Shown here in pieces: positions 21,804 through 33,534 of a stretch of 64,000 bases of DNA. The notes under the pieces were generated by a model that did no database searches, was not told where the DNA came from, and saw only the letters and a program-made list of their open reading frames with translations. This DNA is from Ligustrum vulgare (taxonomy: Eukaryota; Streptophyta; Magnoliopsida; Lamiales; Oleaceae), in contig OY743172.1 in NCBI GenBank assembly GCA_963555705.1, forward strand, positions 22,195,446-22,259,445, in the 5' to 3' direction. Within the stretch, counting starts at the first letter, position 1. The number at the start of each line of letters is the position of its first letter. Both the position numbers and the translations under genes were made by a program.

Positions 21804-22397
21804 TTAATTGGAAAGAAATGATACCTTGAAATAAATTATGGATTTCAAGCGTTTTCCACATCCTTTAACCCTTACGGATTGTGGATCCATTATTGTACCT
21901 GTAGTGTCGTGAGACCTCCCCCTAGCCTCAAAGCGTGGTGGGATGCTCCCCTCAGCCTCGTTGTTCTCCCTGGCCGTGATTTTCATTTCTCTCATTCTTT
22001 TGAGTACGTAATTGCTTGAAATTTGCATTAATGACGCCTCCTCGATCAGGTCATTAGACTCATGTCTCAAAGTGCGAAGTCGTAAAGCAACTGAGACTTC
22101 CTCAGTGAATGTCTCCACGAGGTCAAACATTGGATTCGCTTTCGCATTCTTGGTCCATATGGGCATAACGTACATTAGAGGCAGAAGCATTATATCTTTT
22201 TTGCTTAACAGGCGAAGAATGTGATAACATGGGTAGCCTGCAAACTCGAACAACATGTAACTACAAGTCATGAATTCCATTTGAGGATGGTAAACAACGT
22301 CCATTTGACAACTGTAATCCCCACCTGGCGTTTTATGTTGCACTGCATAAACATTCATGTGTTCGTTGCTTGATCTCCTTATTGTAGCGTAGTGCAT
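21804..22397 (-). pseudogene. FAR1/FHY3-related (MULE-derived) C-terminal fragment, SWIM finger broken
   Basis: The frame of up to 197 residues resembles the C-terminal part of FAR1-RELATED SEQUENCE proteins, which descend from Mutator-type transposases. A SWIM-like segment is visible, CSYMLFEFAGYPCYHIL (about residues 45-61), followed by the typical ILRLL and WTKNAKANP pattern and a VKGCGKRLK tail. In the usual SWIM pattern (C-x-C-xn-C-x-H) the second Cys is replaced here by Tyr. The N-terminal DNA-binding and transposase domains are not found nearby, and no spliced full gene could be built. It is therefore probably a dead gene or transposon fragment. An alternative is an intact last exon of a gene whose other exons have diverged beyond recognition. 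Confidence 0.55.
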
Positions 22398-22727
22398 ACT
22401 TTCAACGAGTTCTTCCTAGAAGAGTGGGAAAACTGGTTTCGTGTAAACCTGGGACATTTGCACTTCCATATCGACCCCTGTAATCATTCGTGGTCGTTGA
22501 TACAAATCTGTATGAGTTGCCATTAGTTCCCATGCCTTTGGTGATCAACCATTCCTACAAATCTGGAAATAAAATCCATCAACCCATTTCACCAATCCAC
22601 ATAACACTTATAGAAAGCGTGGTTACTCTTGATACGTTAACTACTATACATTCCCGTTGCAAATATGTGTTTTACGTAAGTCGGCACTCATTTATGTCTA
22701 ATTGCATAAGTAGTTGGTAACCACTCA

Positions 22728-23045
22728 TTAATATATGAAAACAAATTAGCAAAAAAATCATATTTGAAATAAAAAAAATTTAAAAAATTAAATTTAAAAA
22801 AATATGAAAAAAATTAAGCAACTTACCTAACTCAAATATGTAGTAATCTTCTGAAAATTATGTAATTGACACTTGCCGAAATCATTGTATTAATATATGA
22901 AAACAAATTAGCAAAAAAAATCATATTTGAAATAAAAATATTTGACAAAATTAAATTTAAAAAAATGAAAAAAATTAAACAACTTACCCAACTCAAATAT
23001 GTAGTAATCTTCAAAAAAATTATGTAATTTGTACTTGTCGAAATT
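22728..23045. repeat. Tandem duplication, about 162-bp unit, two copies
   Basis: The string atatatgaaaacaaattagc starts one copy near 22731 and the other near 22892. Each copy continues through actcaaatatgtagtaatctt with small indels in the A runs. AT-rich, non-coding. Confidence 0.8.
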
Positions 23046-23565
23046 GCTTCTTAGAATGCACACTCTACCATTTTTTATTTCTAACAATTTTATGTTGAAT
23101 TTTGAATGATGTTATGAAAATGGTGTTGGTTTTATTTGGTTTATATAGAACAAAAAATTGGACCTTTTTTTGGACTTTTTTTTTTTTTTTTTTTTGCAAT
23201 TGTACCATTGATTTTCAACGGTACAATTAAAATGGTTTATTCTACACACATATATATAAACAATGGTCAAAAGGCTGCAAAGAAGAAGAAAAAAATTATA
23301 AAAAAAAAATTATAAAAAGGCTGCAGCCTCTTGGAAAAGCCGCTGGAGTGTAGGATATCTTACCCTTCAGCGGGAAGTAGAACAGATGCGTGTTTATAAA
23401 TTATTAATGACATTCAAATTACTTTTAATCGACACATTTTAAGAGAATATTTAATCACTAATTCATAACTATTTGTTTGTCTATAATTTATAAACACTAC
23501 CCATAAGAGACACAAACACTAGTTAGATTTAAGTTGGGTTTCGAATGTAGCTTCCAATGCTAGCA
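23046..23565. other. AT-rich intergenic, no gene seen
   Basis: Contains long T and A runs (for example 23178-23195) and no recognisable feature. Confidence 0.4.
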
Positions 23566-23580
23566 AATGCCACCATTTCT

Positions 23581-23823
23581 AACCCTCACCTTAGGAGTCC
23601 CCACTTGCCCTGTCCTGCGCTACCTTGGACCTTGATAAAGAATATAAATCGCGGAATATCCCTCAATTGATTAGGGACTGAGAATTTTGTCACTAATCAA
23701 ATCCACAAGGAAGTCAAATTCAAAGTGTTGCTGTCAGGACTCGAACTCCATACCCTGTGAATTGCGAACAAAATTTGACATTACGTCCTCCCAGCCTTTG
23801 CCAGTTGAGCTGTGCCCGGGAGC
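23581..23823 (-). mobile_element. tRNA-derived SINE
   Basis: On the minus strand the element begins GCTCCCGGGCACAGCTCAAC. It shows an A-box-like motif CAGCTCAACTGG (about 23801-23812) and a B-box-like motif GAGTTCGAGTCC (23737-23748), as in RNA polymerase III promoters of tRNA-derived SINEs. It is flanked by a 15-bp direct repeat aatgccaccatttct (23566-23580 and 23824-23838), the target duplication expected from LINE-assisted insertion. Length is about 243 bp. The specific SINE family is not identified. Confidence 0.75.
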
Positions 23824-23838
23824 AATGCCACCATTTCT

Positions 23839-24685
23839 TATTTTGGATCTCTCAAATAAATTTCAATAGAACTTATCTATCCATTGAAAAAGGTTTATTA
23901 TTTTAATTATAGATGGACATAAATTTGCATTAATAATTTTTGAAACTTTTAGTAATGGAACCAAACTGAATCATTTGGGTTATGGTTCAATCATCCATAT
24001 TCGGTGGCTGTATATTTGTTTATAAATAAAGTTTTTGTGATTTTTAAGACAAAAAAAATGTGTTGAAAAGTAATTTAAAAAATACGTATGATTAAAAAAT
24101 GATTTAGAGAAATGTGAAGATAAAAATAAGGTACATTATTGATTTCTCCTTTCTCTCTCAAATCTCTCAATCCAAACGTATCTTTTCTCTCTCCATTATC
24201 TCTCTCCTATCAATCTATTCAATCTCTCAAAATTTTAAGTACTCTCTACCACATTTGTATTGGCCGTTCTCTCTCTCAATCTGCTCAATCATTGCCCACC
24301 AACTCCGACCACCGCTATAGAAAATCAACCACCGCATTTTCCTTTCCCAACCGATAGTGAATCGGCTTGCAAATTTAACCCCAATCGAACCATAATCCCA
24401 CCACATTTTCCTTTCCCAACCTATGAGAGGCTGAGACGAATGGGCCACGAAATCTTTGTTTTTCCCCTCAAAGAATCATTAACCAGTGAAAGGTTCGACC
24501 ATGGAAGGAGAAGGAAGCTTGGAGGTCCGCCCCTGGAAGCAGAAGGCAGTTCGGAGGTGTCGCCAGTCTTCAATTGTTTCCATTGTTTGTGTTGGTTATT
24601 GATTCTTATATGGTGGTCGGTGATTGTAGTGGTGGTGTGTTTAGTTGTGGTCATGATGCAGTTTTTGTGCAAGGGGTGGTGTGGT
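23839..24685. other. Intergenic, no supported gene
   Basis: A plus-strand frame of 142 codons at 24260 has no recognisable domain and is cut by the hAT element at its end. CT-rich segments at 24140-24300 could be an old 5' region, but nothing supports a gene. Confidence 0.4.
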
Positions 24686-25031
24686 TAGTGATGGCAATGG
24701 GCCGGGCCGAGCCGACTCGACCCTTTAAGCTCGCTGCTCTGCTAGTCTTAGCAACGAGCCGAGCTTGTGGCTCATGTTAGACTAGCCGAGCTTCGGCTCG
24801 TCACTCAAGGGTCAAGCTCAGCTTGGCCCTTGAGCTCACGGCTCGTGCATAATTTTTTTTTCTTCATTTTTTTCATTAAAATTAACATTTTATTTCAAAA
24901 AAACACGAGCCCACGAGTCGAGCTAGTGGCTCGTGTTTCACGAGCCGTCCATGAAAAACGAGCCGAGCCGCACATGGCTCGTGATTTGACGAGCCGAGCC
25001 AACAAGCGGCTCGGCCAGTTTGCCATCTCTA
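24686..25031. mobile_element. Small hAT-type element (346 bp) with perfect 8-bp target duplication
   Basis: Terminal inverted repeats TAGTGATGGCAA (left) and the complement of the right end TAGAGATGGCAA are flanked by the identical 8-mer ggtgtggt at 24678-24685 and 25032-25039. The inside is rich in repeated gagccgagc / ggctcg motifs in both orientations and has a central T run. No transposase, so a MITE that depends on a hAT enzyme elsewhere. Confidence 0.85.
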
Positions 25032-25139
25032 GGTGTGGTGTTGGTGTAGGAAAAATTGTGGTTTGCAGGTGGTGGGGTAGGTTGTGTTCCGTGGTGGCGG
25101 GCGTGGTGGACTTGGTTGTGTTTGGTGGTGGCGGTGCGG

Positions 25140-25490
25140 TAGGCAAAACAATTACAAGGATTGTAATGTTACAATTATCACAATTACACAATATTACAAT
25201 AACATTACAATTATTGTAACGTTACAGTAACTATAATTATACAACATTACAATGACAGTAATATTGCTTCAGATTCTAGTGAGGAAGTTGAGGTTGATGC
25301 GAGTGATGATGACGTTGACGTTGAGTCTACGATGGATTGTAATGTTACGGTAAATACAATTACATAATATCATAAGGATTGTAATGTTACAATAACTACA
25401 ATCACACAATATTACAATGACTGTAATATCGCTTCATAACTACAATTACACAATATTACAATGACTGTAATATCGCTTCATATTCCGACT
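25140..25490. repeat. Irregular direct and inverted repeats of a ttacaat-type motif
   Basis: Strings such as acacaatattacaatgactg and gtaatatcgcttcata recur two to four times within this stretch in direct order, and the short gtaatgttac palindromes add inverted symmetry. No coding frame. The following region to 26470 is AT-rich without recognisable features. Confidence 0.6.
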
Positions 25491-26472
25491 AGTTGTTAAT
25501 TATACCGGTACGAAGAAAAATAATATTAATGAATATTAAACAATTGTGGTAGTAAATTATAACACGTTATATAATATTACAGAATTTAATCGCCGAAAAT
25601 CTGGTGCTATTCGCCGAAAAATAATAGAAGTCGTGAATAGTCAGAAAGAAGGATGACCAAACCTTGATGTATAAAGAAAATCATTGATTGTAGAGTAATT
25701 ATTGATAATTACAAAATGTCTAATTTAAATTCCTAAATATATAAGGTAACAATATCCTAAATAAAATATTACAATATTTTATGATCCTTATCAATTAATA
25801 GTTTCTTTTAATAAATTTGTAGTTAAAGTATGGAAACAAAATTGTGTAATATTACGAATATTAATTAATTTAGATCTCTAAATAAAAGATAATAATATTC
25901 TAAATAAGTAGAAAGAGGTTGATTGTAGAGTAATTATTGGTAATTATGAATTTCCTAATTTAAATCCTAAATAAAAGATTACAATATTTAATTATCCTTA
26001 TCATTTAATAGTTTCTCTCACATCAAATTCGATATTTTTCTAAATTATGAAAATAAAATTTTGTAATATTACGAATAGTATGTAAAGTCGATATTTTTCA
26101 ATTAAGATACATTACAATCAAGTAGTTGCGTAAATTCCGATAGATAATTTTGATTATTAGTTGTGTGTGTGGTTTAATATGTATTAAGCCATTGAATGAG
26201 AAATTAGCCCTCACAATCATTTTTTTTTTTTGGAATCCTCTCATACAGGTGCAGGTATTTATGTAGCATACAATGTTGATTTTGCCAAAATTTTAAGAGA
26301 AGATGGATGTCTTAGGCAAAACGTTTACATGTCAAATACGTTTTACACAAACATTTGTATTTATTATTGTTTGAAGTAGTTATAAATAAGCGAAATAATT
26401 TATTCTTGTTGATTAATAATTTTGCCCCCTTAACATTATGCCTAAAAGTTAACAAAAATGCATTTAACAGTA

Positions 26473-26665
26473 AAAGTTAACTAAGCCTCTGTTCGGAGGC
26501 GTGAATCTCGTTTTTAAATCAGTATTTTTACTGTTTTGTACAGATCTAGAGGCGGGTGGAAGGTTAAAAATTGAAGAGAGAAAATACGTGTGGTTAAAAA
26601 GTTGTATTAAAAATTTTAGAATTTATAAACTAAAAAAAACTACACTTACCAAACAGAGGCTAATT
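26473..26665. mobile_element. Short MITE-like inverted-repeat element
   Basis: The left end taagcctctgttcgg and right end ccaaacagaggctaa form imperfect inverted ends about 190 bp apart. This pattern is common in plant MITEs, but no clear target duplication was found. A second similar end, gcctgtttggtaatgtg, occurs at about 26717. Confidence 0.4.
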
Positions 26666-26925
26666 TGGACGATAAGAATGAATTTCACAAATAAAGGTGA
26701 TTTTGATAGTGTAAGAGCCTGTTTGGTAATGTGAAAAATTTTAATTTTTGTATTTTTTTAATTTTTTGATAAATGTGTAATTTAAAAATATTTAAAAAGT
26801 AAACAATGATAAACTTAATTAAAAATAAATTGTTAAAATTGAGCTTAAAAAATTTTGGTAAAACTTTTATATTTGCCAAAAAATGCTATAACTGTCAAAA
26901 TAAAATTATGGGAAAGATAAGGATA

Positions 26926-27950
26926 GGGTAATAAGCACAAATGGTCCCCAACCTTTAGGTTTCTTGTGAAAATGGTCCTCAAAGTTTATATTTTTGCATT
27001 TATACCCTCAAAATCACCAAATGTTGCTAAAATGGTCCCTACCGTTAGATTCCGTTAGTTTTTTCCGTTAAAAACGTGTAAATAGCACAAATGGTCCCTA
27101 ACATTTGAATTTTTTACGATAATAGTCTATAGCATATTAATGTCACGTTTGACATTTTTATTTTGTAACCTCCAAACGTTTAGCGTATTTAGTCTCTAGT
27201 ATATTAAGCCCCTATACGTTTGGCATATTCAGTCTCTAACATATTAAGCTCCGGTTTGAAATCAATTATTTCAAATAATATGGTTTGTAATTGTAATTTT
27301 TTGAATAATTTGTTGTTAAAAAAATTGAATTTATTTGTAAATTATTTTATTGATAGAATGTGTGGTTAAAAACGAGTTTTAAAAAATAAAATTTATTCTG
27401 AATTTCTAAAATGCACAATAAAATATTTAACAAAAATTCACCGCTTCAACATATTGGAAAAAATAATAATAAATCCATGGAACATAAACAAACAAATACA
27501 TTGGACATTATTTTAGAAATTGAATAAAAAATATGTTTTTATCAATTATATTTTCGAATTTGAGAACTGATCAATATCAATTTTCGAAATTTCATTTTTT
27601 TTTTCAAAACTCATTTTCTTCCACACGTTCTATTAATATATATTTTAAATTTATGCGTAAATTAAAAAAAAAATTACGTTTTAACCAAAATTCTCCGCTC
27701 TTACTTTTCAAATCGATCGATTCTCAAAATCGAAAATGAAATCGAAATCGAAAGTAGAATTGATAAAAACATATTTGTTATTCAATTTCTAAAATAATGT
27801 CCAATGGTTTGTTTATATTCCATAAATTTATTATTTTTTTTATCAATAAGTTGAAATGTTAATGCAGTGAATTTTTATTAAATATTTTACTGTGTACTTT
27901 AAATATTTCGCAAAAAATTTAAAGGTTGGGACCATTTATACTTATTACCC
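26926..27950. mobile_element. Mutator-like (MULE) non-autonomous element, 1025 bp
   Basis: The left end GGGTAATAAGCACAAATGG matches the complement of the right end GGGTAATAAGTATAAATGG over about 30 bases. The flanks ataaggata (26917-26925) and ataatgata (27951-27959) agree in 8 of 9 positions, as expected for a MULE target duplication. The inner arms also pair (about 27420-27560 with 27750-27900), giving a foldback structure. No transposase frame is present. Confidence 0.8.
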
Positions 27951-27959
27951 ATAATGATA

Positions 27960-27992
27960 TATTTTCCTGTTTACCTTAGTCGCCGCCCCCCC

Positions 27993-28033
<41 letters not shown>

Positions 28034-28791
28034 CCTTTTTTGACCCCCAATCTCTCTTTCTCACACGCGCGAGCGTGCAGGAGTGCCTCCCTATTCTAAT
28101 TCATACATGCCTTGGAAACTTGTGAAAAATCGCAAGAATTTTACGAGTTTTCCGCTGAAATGATTCGCATCCCATTTGGGTAAATTGGAGAAAAAAAGGA
28201 GCCGTTCAACTTGCTCACACACATAGAGTTCGCAAACATATGCCTTGTTTTTGTGTAGAAATTCTATTTCCCCATCTTTTGCTTTTGTTCTTTCTTTTTC
28301 TACAGGGCAGAAATTTGACAACCCAGAATTTTTACAAAGGTTTTTTAGATGGATAGCAAAAAATAAAAGTTGCCATATAAGGATGGCTTTTATGGAAGAT
28401 ATTGGAGCTGATATAAGGTCTGTATTCTTTACACATTTTAGTAAACCCTAAAAATGCTTCAATTTCATTCTCTTGATCTCTTGATTTCCACTTCTTTTTT
28501 TTTTTTTTTGGTGGAAAAGATTGTTAAATTCTTTGGGGATTTTAGATCTATGATGTTTCTCATTATGAATTTTGATTTTAGAGGTGTGCAAATGCAATTT
28601 TTTTGGGTTTTTAATGGGATGATCAAATTATCGCGTGCCTACATTTTATTTCAGTATTTCTTGATGTAAAAGATCATATCTTTGTAATTTCTGAATACTG
28701 GATTTTGCCTAGAAAATCCTTCAATTTTATAAATCTTGCCGGAAAATAATTACGTTGATAATTGATTCGGAATGGACCCACTTGTTTCGAT
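27960..28791 (+). promoter_or_regulatory. Upstream/5' UTR region of EIL3, with C/CT tract
   Basis: A run of C followed by (CT)n lies at 27986-28029, a tract type often seen in plant core promoters and 5' UTRs. Downstream are short upstream ATGs (for example at 28245 and 28454). A 5' UTR intron is possible, since a GT donor-like site follows atataag near 28417, but its acceptor is not assigned. The exact transcription start is not visible. Confidence 0.5.
27986..28029. repeat. Poly-C / (CT)n microsatellite
   Basis: About 18 consecutive C followed by about 13 CT units. Confidence 0.9.
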
Positions 28792-30726
28792 ATGGAATAT
28801 ATGGTTGATGTTAATGAATGTGTTGCTGACAGTTCCGACATTGAAGTTTATGGCATGAGGGTTGATGAGAATGTAGAAGAAAAGGATGTTAGCGATGAGG
28901 AGATTGAACCGGAAGAGTTGGAGAGAAGAATGTGGAGGGACCGTGTCAAACTCAAGAGGATCAAGGAAAAGCAGAAGCTTGCAGCCCAGCGAGCTGCAGA
29001 GAAGCAGAAGGTGGGCCCAACGGACCAGGCCCAGCGGAAGAAAATGGCACGAGCACAAGACGGGATATTGAAATACATGTTGAAGTTAATGGAGGTGTGT
29101 AAGGCTCGGGGGTTCGTATACGGGATCATTCCCGAGAAGGGTAAACCAGTTAGCGGTGCATCAGATAATTTAAGAGCTTGGTGGAAGGAGAAGGTGAAAT
29201 TCGATAAAAATGGACCTGCTGCCATTGCTAAGTACGAGGCCGATTGCCTTGCCAAGGGAGATGGAGGTGTGGATCAAAATGGAAACTCACGGAGCATGCT
29301 TCAAGACTTGCAAGATGCAACACTGGGTTCGCTATTGTCTTCTTTGATGCAGCATTGTGATCCACCCCAGAGGAAGTATCCACTGGAGAAGGGCATTCCA
29401 CCACCTTGGTGGCCAACAGGGAATGAAGAATGGTGGATGAGATTGGGATTGACAAAAGGTCAGTCTCCTCCATATAAGAAGCCACACGATTTGAAGAAGA
29501 TGTGGAAAGTTGGGGTGCTAACTGCTGTTATAAAGCATATGTCACCGGATATTGCGAAGATTAAGAAACTTGTTAGGCAGTCAAAGTGTTTACAGGATAA
29601 GATGACCGCAAAAGAGAGCTCGATTTGGTTAGGTGTTTTGAGCCTGGAGGAAACTTCCAACCTGCATCCAAGCAGTGAGAATGGTTCGTCTAGCTTAAGT
29701 GAGGCACCTTCAAGAAGACGTGAGAAGAAGAAACATTCTGTTAGCAGTGATAGCAACTATGATGTTGATGGCGTCGACAATGGTTTAGGATCTGTTTCCT
29801 CTAAAGATGATAGGAGAAATCAATCAACGGAAGTGCAATCTGTTACACCCCGACCAATCAGAGACAAGGAGCTGGTGAAGGAACTACCGAGGAAAAGAAG
29901 ACGTGCAAAATCAAACCATGCTAACCAACAGGCGACACCATCCATCAATGAACAACATTGCAATGATCCTAAAGAATCACTGCTTGATGAGAACCGGTCT
30001 AATATACAGTTTACTGAACAGACTAATGAAAGTTGGCCAGAAAATGATGGGATAGTACCCATGAGACCTCCGCCTCCGGAGAACAATTTCTCCACTTTTC
30101 CTTGTGCCATGGGTGGCAGGCCATTACTTTATCCTGTGGCTCAAAGTTCCGATATTGTAGATTACGATCCTCAGCTGCTGCATGCACCTAATGAGCATCC
30201 TAGGTTGCTAGACAAGGCTCAACATCCAGAATTGCACGCCAAATCTCTGAGTTCTGCAACGCATCATGAACTTCAAGAACCGGTGTTGCTTTTTGGACAT
30301 CAACGGTCTGTATGGAAGCCAGGACATGAAGAAACGGTGCTGCCTCAGGCGACTGAAAGTTCTGGTTTACATCAAAACTCCACGTATCATTTCTGTAATC
30401 CATCAGCAGTAGTTGGGTTAAGTCATGAAGGACAGCAGTCTTTGACAACCTTAAACGAGATACAACATAGGCCTGAGGATTCTGGAATACCTAGAAATGG
30501 GAATGAAGAATTCCCCCAGTATGGAAAAGATGCATTCCTGCGGGAGCCGGATAGTAGACCAATTGACACAAGGTTTCCATCTCCACTCAATAGCTTGTCA
30601 CCAGATATTGCTGCATACAGTCTATTTAATCTTGGAATGGATGGTGCAAGTTCATTTGACGCTGGTGACTTCAACTTTATGGTTGGTGATGATTTTGATG
30701 AAATCATCGAGTACTTCGGAGCATAA
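28792..30726 (+). CDS. EIL3: EIN3-family transcription factor, EIL3/SLIM1 type
   Basis: A single coding exon of 644 residues, as usual for EIN3/EIL genes. The start is taken as ATG 28792, the first ATG of the frame; the frame is open a little further up without ATG. Layout: acidic N-terminus (about 24-44), basic stretch [14 protein letters not shown] (about 49-62), then the conserved DNA-binding core about 88-285. Core motifs include [62 protein letters not shown] and [16 protein letters not shown]. The C-terminal half has a basic patch (RKRRRAKS) and ends [13 protein letters not shown]. The [14 protein letters not shown] version and the SDSNYDVDG / GSVSSKD motifs fit EIL3/SLIM1, the regulator of sulfur-deficiency responses, better than EIN3/EIL1 of ethylene signalling. 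The protein acts in the nucleus. The assignment to EIL3 rather than another EIL is from recalled motifs. No defect is seen. Confidence 0.93.
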   Translation: MEYMVDVNECVADSSDIEVYGMRVDENVEEKDVSDEEIEPEELERRMWRDRVKLKRIKEKQKLAAQRAAEKQKVGPTDQAQRKKMARAQDGILKYMLKLMEVCKARGFVYGIIPEKGKPVSGASDNLRAWWKEKVKFDKNGPAAIAKYEADCLAKGDGGVDQNGNSRSMLQDLQDATLGSLLSSLMQHCDPPQRKYPLEKGIPPPWWPTGNEEWWMRLGLTKGQSPPYKKPHDLKKMWKVGVLTAVIKHMSPDIAKIKKLVRQSKCLQDKMTAKESSIWLGVLSLEETSNLHPSSENGSSSLSEAPSRRREKKKHSVSSDSNYDVDGVDNGLGSVSSKDDRRNQSTEVQSVTPRPIRDKELVKELPRKRRRAKSNHANQQATPSINEQHCNDPKESLLDENRSNIQFTEQTNESWPENDGIVPMRPPPPENNFSTFPCAMGGRPLLYPVAQSSDIVDYDPQLLHAPNEHPRLLDKAQHPELHAKSLSSATHHELQEPVLLFGHQRSVWKPGHEETVLPQATESSGLHQNSTYHFCNPSAVVGLSHEGQQSLTTLNEIQHRPEDSGIPRNGNEEFPQYGKDAFLREPDSRPIDTRFPSPLNSLSPDIAAYSLFNLGMDGASSFDAGDFNFMVGDDFDEIIEYFGA

Positions 30727-31713
30727 TTCTATTTATTTTAGGGTACATCAGGGTTTAGACTTTGAGTCATTTGTCTTGTAAATTAAAGGTGTAATAATTT
30801 CCATATGATCTATTAGTAGTTGTCGAATTGGGAAGCCTAACGTTTTCTCAAAATATTTTTTAATCACATATTTTCTCAAATCACTTTTCAAATACATGTT
30901 TTACCAAAAATATTACATTCTTTGTTTATTTATTTATTTACCAAACGGGCTGTTCACAATTTTTTAGAAACAAAACATTATTTATTGTTTGTTTTTTCAT
31001 TCTACTATTTCTTATCAAAAGATACCAGTTTTATGTGGACCAGGAAAAGTGTATTTTCAAAGAAGGAAGGTACGAGTTTTTCCTCGTGGTAGTATTGGCT
31101 GCTGATATCGTTATAATGAGTCGCTTGACGGCATGTTATGAGTTTACTTCGTTTCTGTCTTCTCTTTTCACAGACCGAGGTGATAGTATTCATGAACTGT
31201 ATTGTTTTAACTTTTTAAATTGCGCTTCTTCTTCTTCTTCGTTTATTTTTATTTATTATTTTATCTTTTAACTTAGCCTATAAGGTTCAGTTAAAAATAT
31301 ATATATACAAGTTTACAATTAACTTTTTTATCAACTCAATATTGGTCCTCACTGCAGGGGCGGGCCCAGTTAGGTGCCCGTCGGGGCACATGCCCCAATA
31401 AAATTTCGATTTTTTTTTTTAAATAAAAAAAAAAATCAGTTATTCTTGAATATAGTTATTACCTGATTCCATAAAATTATATTGGAATATTTGAGATTTA
31501 AGGGCTAATATGTGTTTACAATTATTTATTTGTTTGTTTGTATCAGTTTTGAAAAAATATTTTAAGCGAAAATTCATGTTTTTTTTTTCTGATAAGCAAA
31601 GTAATGAAAATGAAGTTAGAATGAAAGGGTTGAGAAATTTGGTAAAGAAACTAATGTTGAAATTGAAGATATGTCTCAACGTCGGGGATAATGTTGGGAA
31701 TGTTAGAAGTGAC
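30727..31713. other. EIL3 3' flank, AT-rich; possible hAT end near 31356
   Basis: Contains a likely 3' UTR with AT-rich signals just after the stop codon. Near 31356 the string caggggcgggcccag resembles a terminal inverted repeat of Tip100-type hAT elements, followed by ggggcacatgcccc. A possible partner lies near 45350-45410 beyond the Tat element, but it is too diverged to pair with confidence. No gene is seen. Confidence 0.4.
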
Positions 31714-32372
31714 TGTACGACAAATTTCGAAGTATTATTAAAAATACTGAAATTGTTACAAATTGAATTTGAGAAAATACAAGTGGACAGCTCTTGTAAA
31801 TGCAAAAATTGTAAAATCCTCTGATTAACGATCTGCGTGTTTGAAGACAAGGGGCTACGTGGCTTGATTCCTGGACTTCTGAATTTGCTGGAAAATTTGA
31901 TTTGTTGAGAGATTGCTTGTTTGTCACTTGGGATTTGAGACTTGGATTTGAACTTTGGATTTGCACTTCGGATTGACTTGCTTTGATTTGAAGAAGGCTT
32001 TGATCTTCTTGAAATTGATTTGAACTTGCTTGATTTGAAGAAGATTTTGATCTTCTTAGATTTTGGACTTGGCTTGAAGTTTGAGAGAATTTTTGTATTC
32101 TCCACCTGCAATTCTCTTTTCTTGCTTTTCTTTTCTTTTCCCTTTTTTTTTTTTTCATGGACTAATGGTCCTATTTATAGAGAGAATTTTGTAACCACCT
32201 CATTTATTTAAATAAATAAATAAATAAAATGGTTAGGGTTTTGAAAAGTATGATGAACCTCATCCATGGACTTATTTTAGGTGGGCTTTTATAGACTTTA
32301 TTTGTTTAATAAATTAATTGGACTATTAAATTTGACTCAACCCAATTAATAATTTTTTTTTTAATGTCTACA
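31714..32372 (-). repeat. 3' LTR of the Tat element, complete (659 bp)
   Basis: On the plus strand it starts TGTACGACAAATTTCG and ends AATGTCTACA, giving TG...CA ends. Next to it, at 32373-32385, the minus strand reads cttgagggggcatt, a standard polypurine tract position. A TATA box (minus strand ctataaatagg) lies near 32170. The five bases before it are gtgac; the matching duplicate at the other end is lost. Confidence 0.85.
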
Positions 32373-32386
32373 AATGCCCCCTCAAG
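32373..32386 (-). other. Polypurine tract of the Tat element
   Basis: The minus strand reads cttgagggggcatt immediately before the LTR start TGTAGACATT. This is the usual second-strand priming site. Confidence 0.8.
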
Positions 32387-32574
32387 ATTTATTTATTTAT
32401 TATGAAAATAAATAAATAGATAAATCTTGAATTTTGAAATTTGGTGTTAAATTTGTTTAAGATTAATACAAATAAATTTGTCATTGTATTAAACTATATC
32501 TCTTGAAAGAATTTGAAATTCAAATTTTTTTTTTTTTTTTTTAACGTGAACAATGTTTTTTAACGTGAACAGTT

Positions 32575-32625
<51 letters not shown>

Positions 32626-33077
32626 GAGTTTAATTCAAGTTCAAACTCTTCTCCAACCTTTCTTACTTTATCTATATCTTGTGATTTTGATGTTATTTCA
32701 CAATTTCAATTTTACAGGTATTCTTAAAGATTAAAATTTTTCACAATAGTTTTTGTACCCGATCAACATTGAAAATTATTTTTTCATTCCTAGAAAACTT
32801 AAAGAACGAAGAACAAAAAAAGAAAAGTGGGAAAATATTATCATTTTTTTTTTCAAAAGTTTTCAAAAAGTTGATTTTTTTGAATATATATATTTTTAAC
32901 TGGTTTCGACCGAAACCATTATTAATTTTTTTTTTTTTAAATATAAACTCATTTTTTTGTTTGTTTGTTTGACATGATTCTTCAAAAGTGGACGAGCAAT
33001 TTGAAGGTTGAACTGTGTTTTGATCAAAAATCTTTTTTTTTTCTTAAACATGTACTTTGAAAATTTGGTAAATCTTC

Positions 33078-33496
33078 GGAATGTATTCTTTTGGATACTC
33101 CCCGGCATAATAAAATTTTCAGGATTGAGATTTTGAAGACCTGAAAAATATGCGGAATGTATCTATTTGGATACTCCCCGGCATAATAAAATTTTCAGGA
33201 TGAAAATTTGGAAGACCTGAAAAATATGCGGAATGTATCTATTTGGATACTCCCCGGCATAATAAAATTTTCAGGATGGAAATTTGGAAGACCTGAAAAA
33301 ATATGCGGAATATATCCTTTTGGATACTCTCCGGGATAATAAAATTTTCAGGATGGAAACTTGGAAGACCTGAAAAATATGCGGAATATATCCTTTTGGA
33401 TACTCCCCGGCATAATAAAATTTTCAGGATTGAAGATTTTGAGGACCTGAAAAATATGCGGAATGTATCTATTTGGATACTCCCCAGCATAATAAT
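33078..33496. repeat. About 5.5 copies of a 76-bp tandem repeat in the 3' untranslated region of the Tat element
   Basis: Units start ggaatgtatctatttgg and contain tactccccggcataataaaa and ttttcaggat. Copies differ by a few bases. Tandem repeats in this hypervariable 3' region are known for Tat/Ogre-type elements and can seed satellites. Confidence 0.85.
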
Positions 33497-33534
33497 TTTT
33501 TTTTTTTTTAATATGCTGATTTTTTTTCCCAGGG

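Noticed and set aside
23737..23812. A functional tRNA gene
   Set aside because: A- and B-box motifs are present, but the sequence does not fold into a tRNA cloverleaf by eye and is flanked by a SINE-type duplication.
24260..25219. Two plus-strand frames of about 140-150 codons
   Set aside because: One is cut by, and the other reads through, the hAT element; both have simple composition without any domain.
28762..28791. Upstream extension of the EIL3 frame from 28762
   Set aside because: The extension would begin with TTG; the first ATG is at 28792, and the protein from there matches the family layout.
32579..32622. Long T run as a terminator or regulatory site
   Set aside because: It is one of many homopolymer runs in transposon-derived DNA here and has no associated RNA polymerase III gene.
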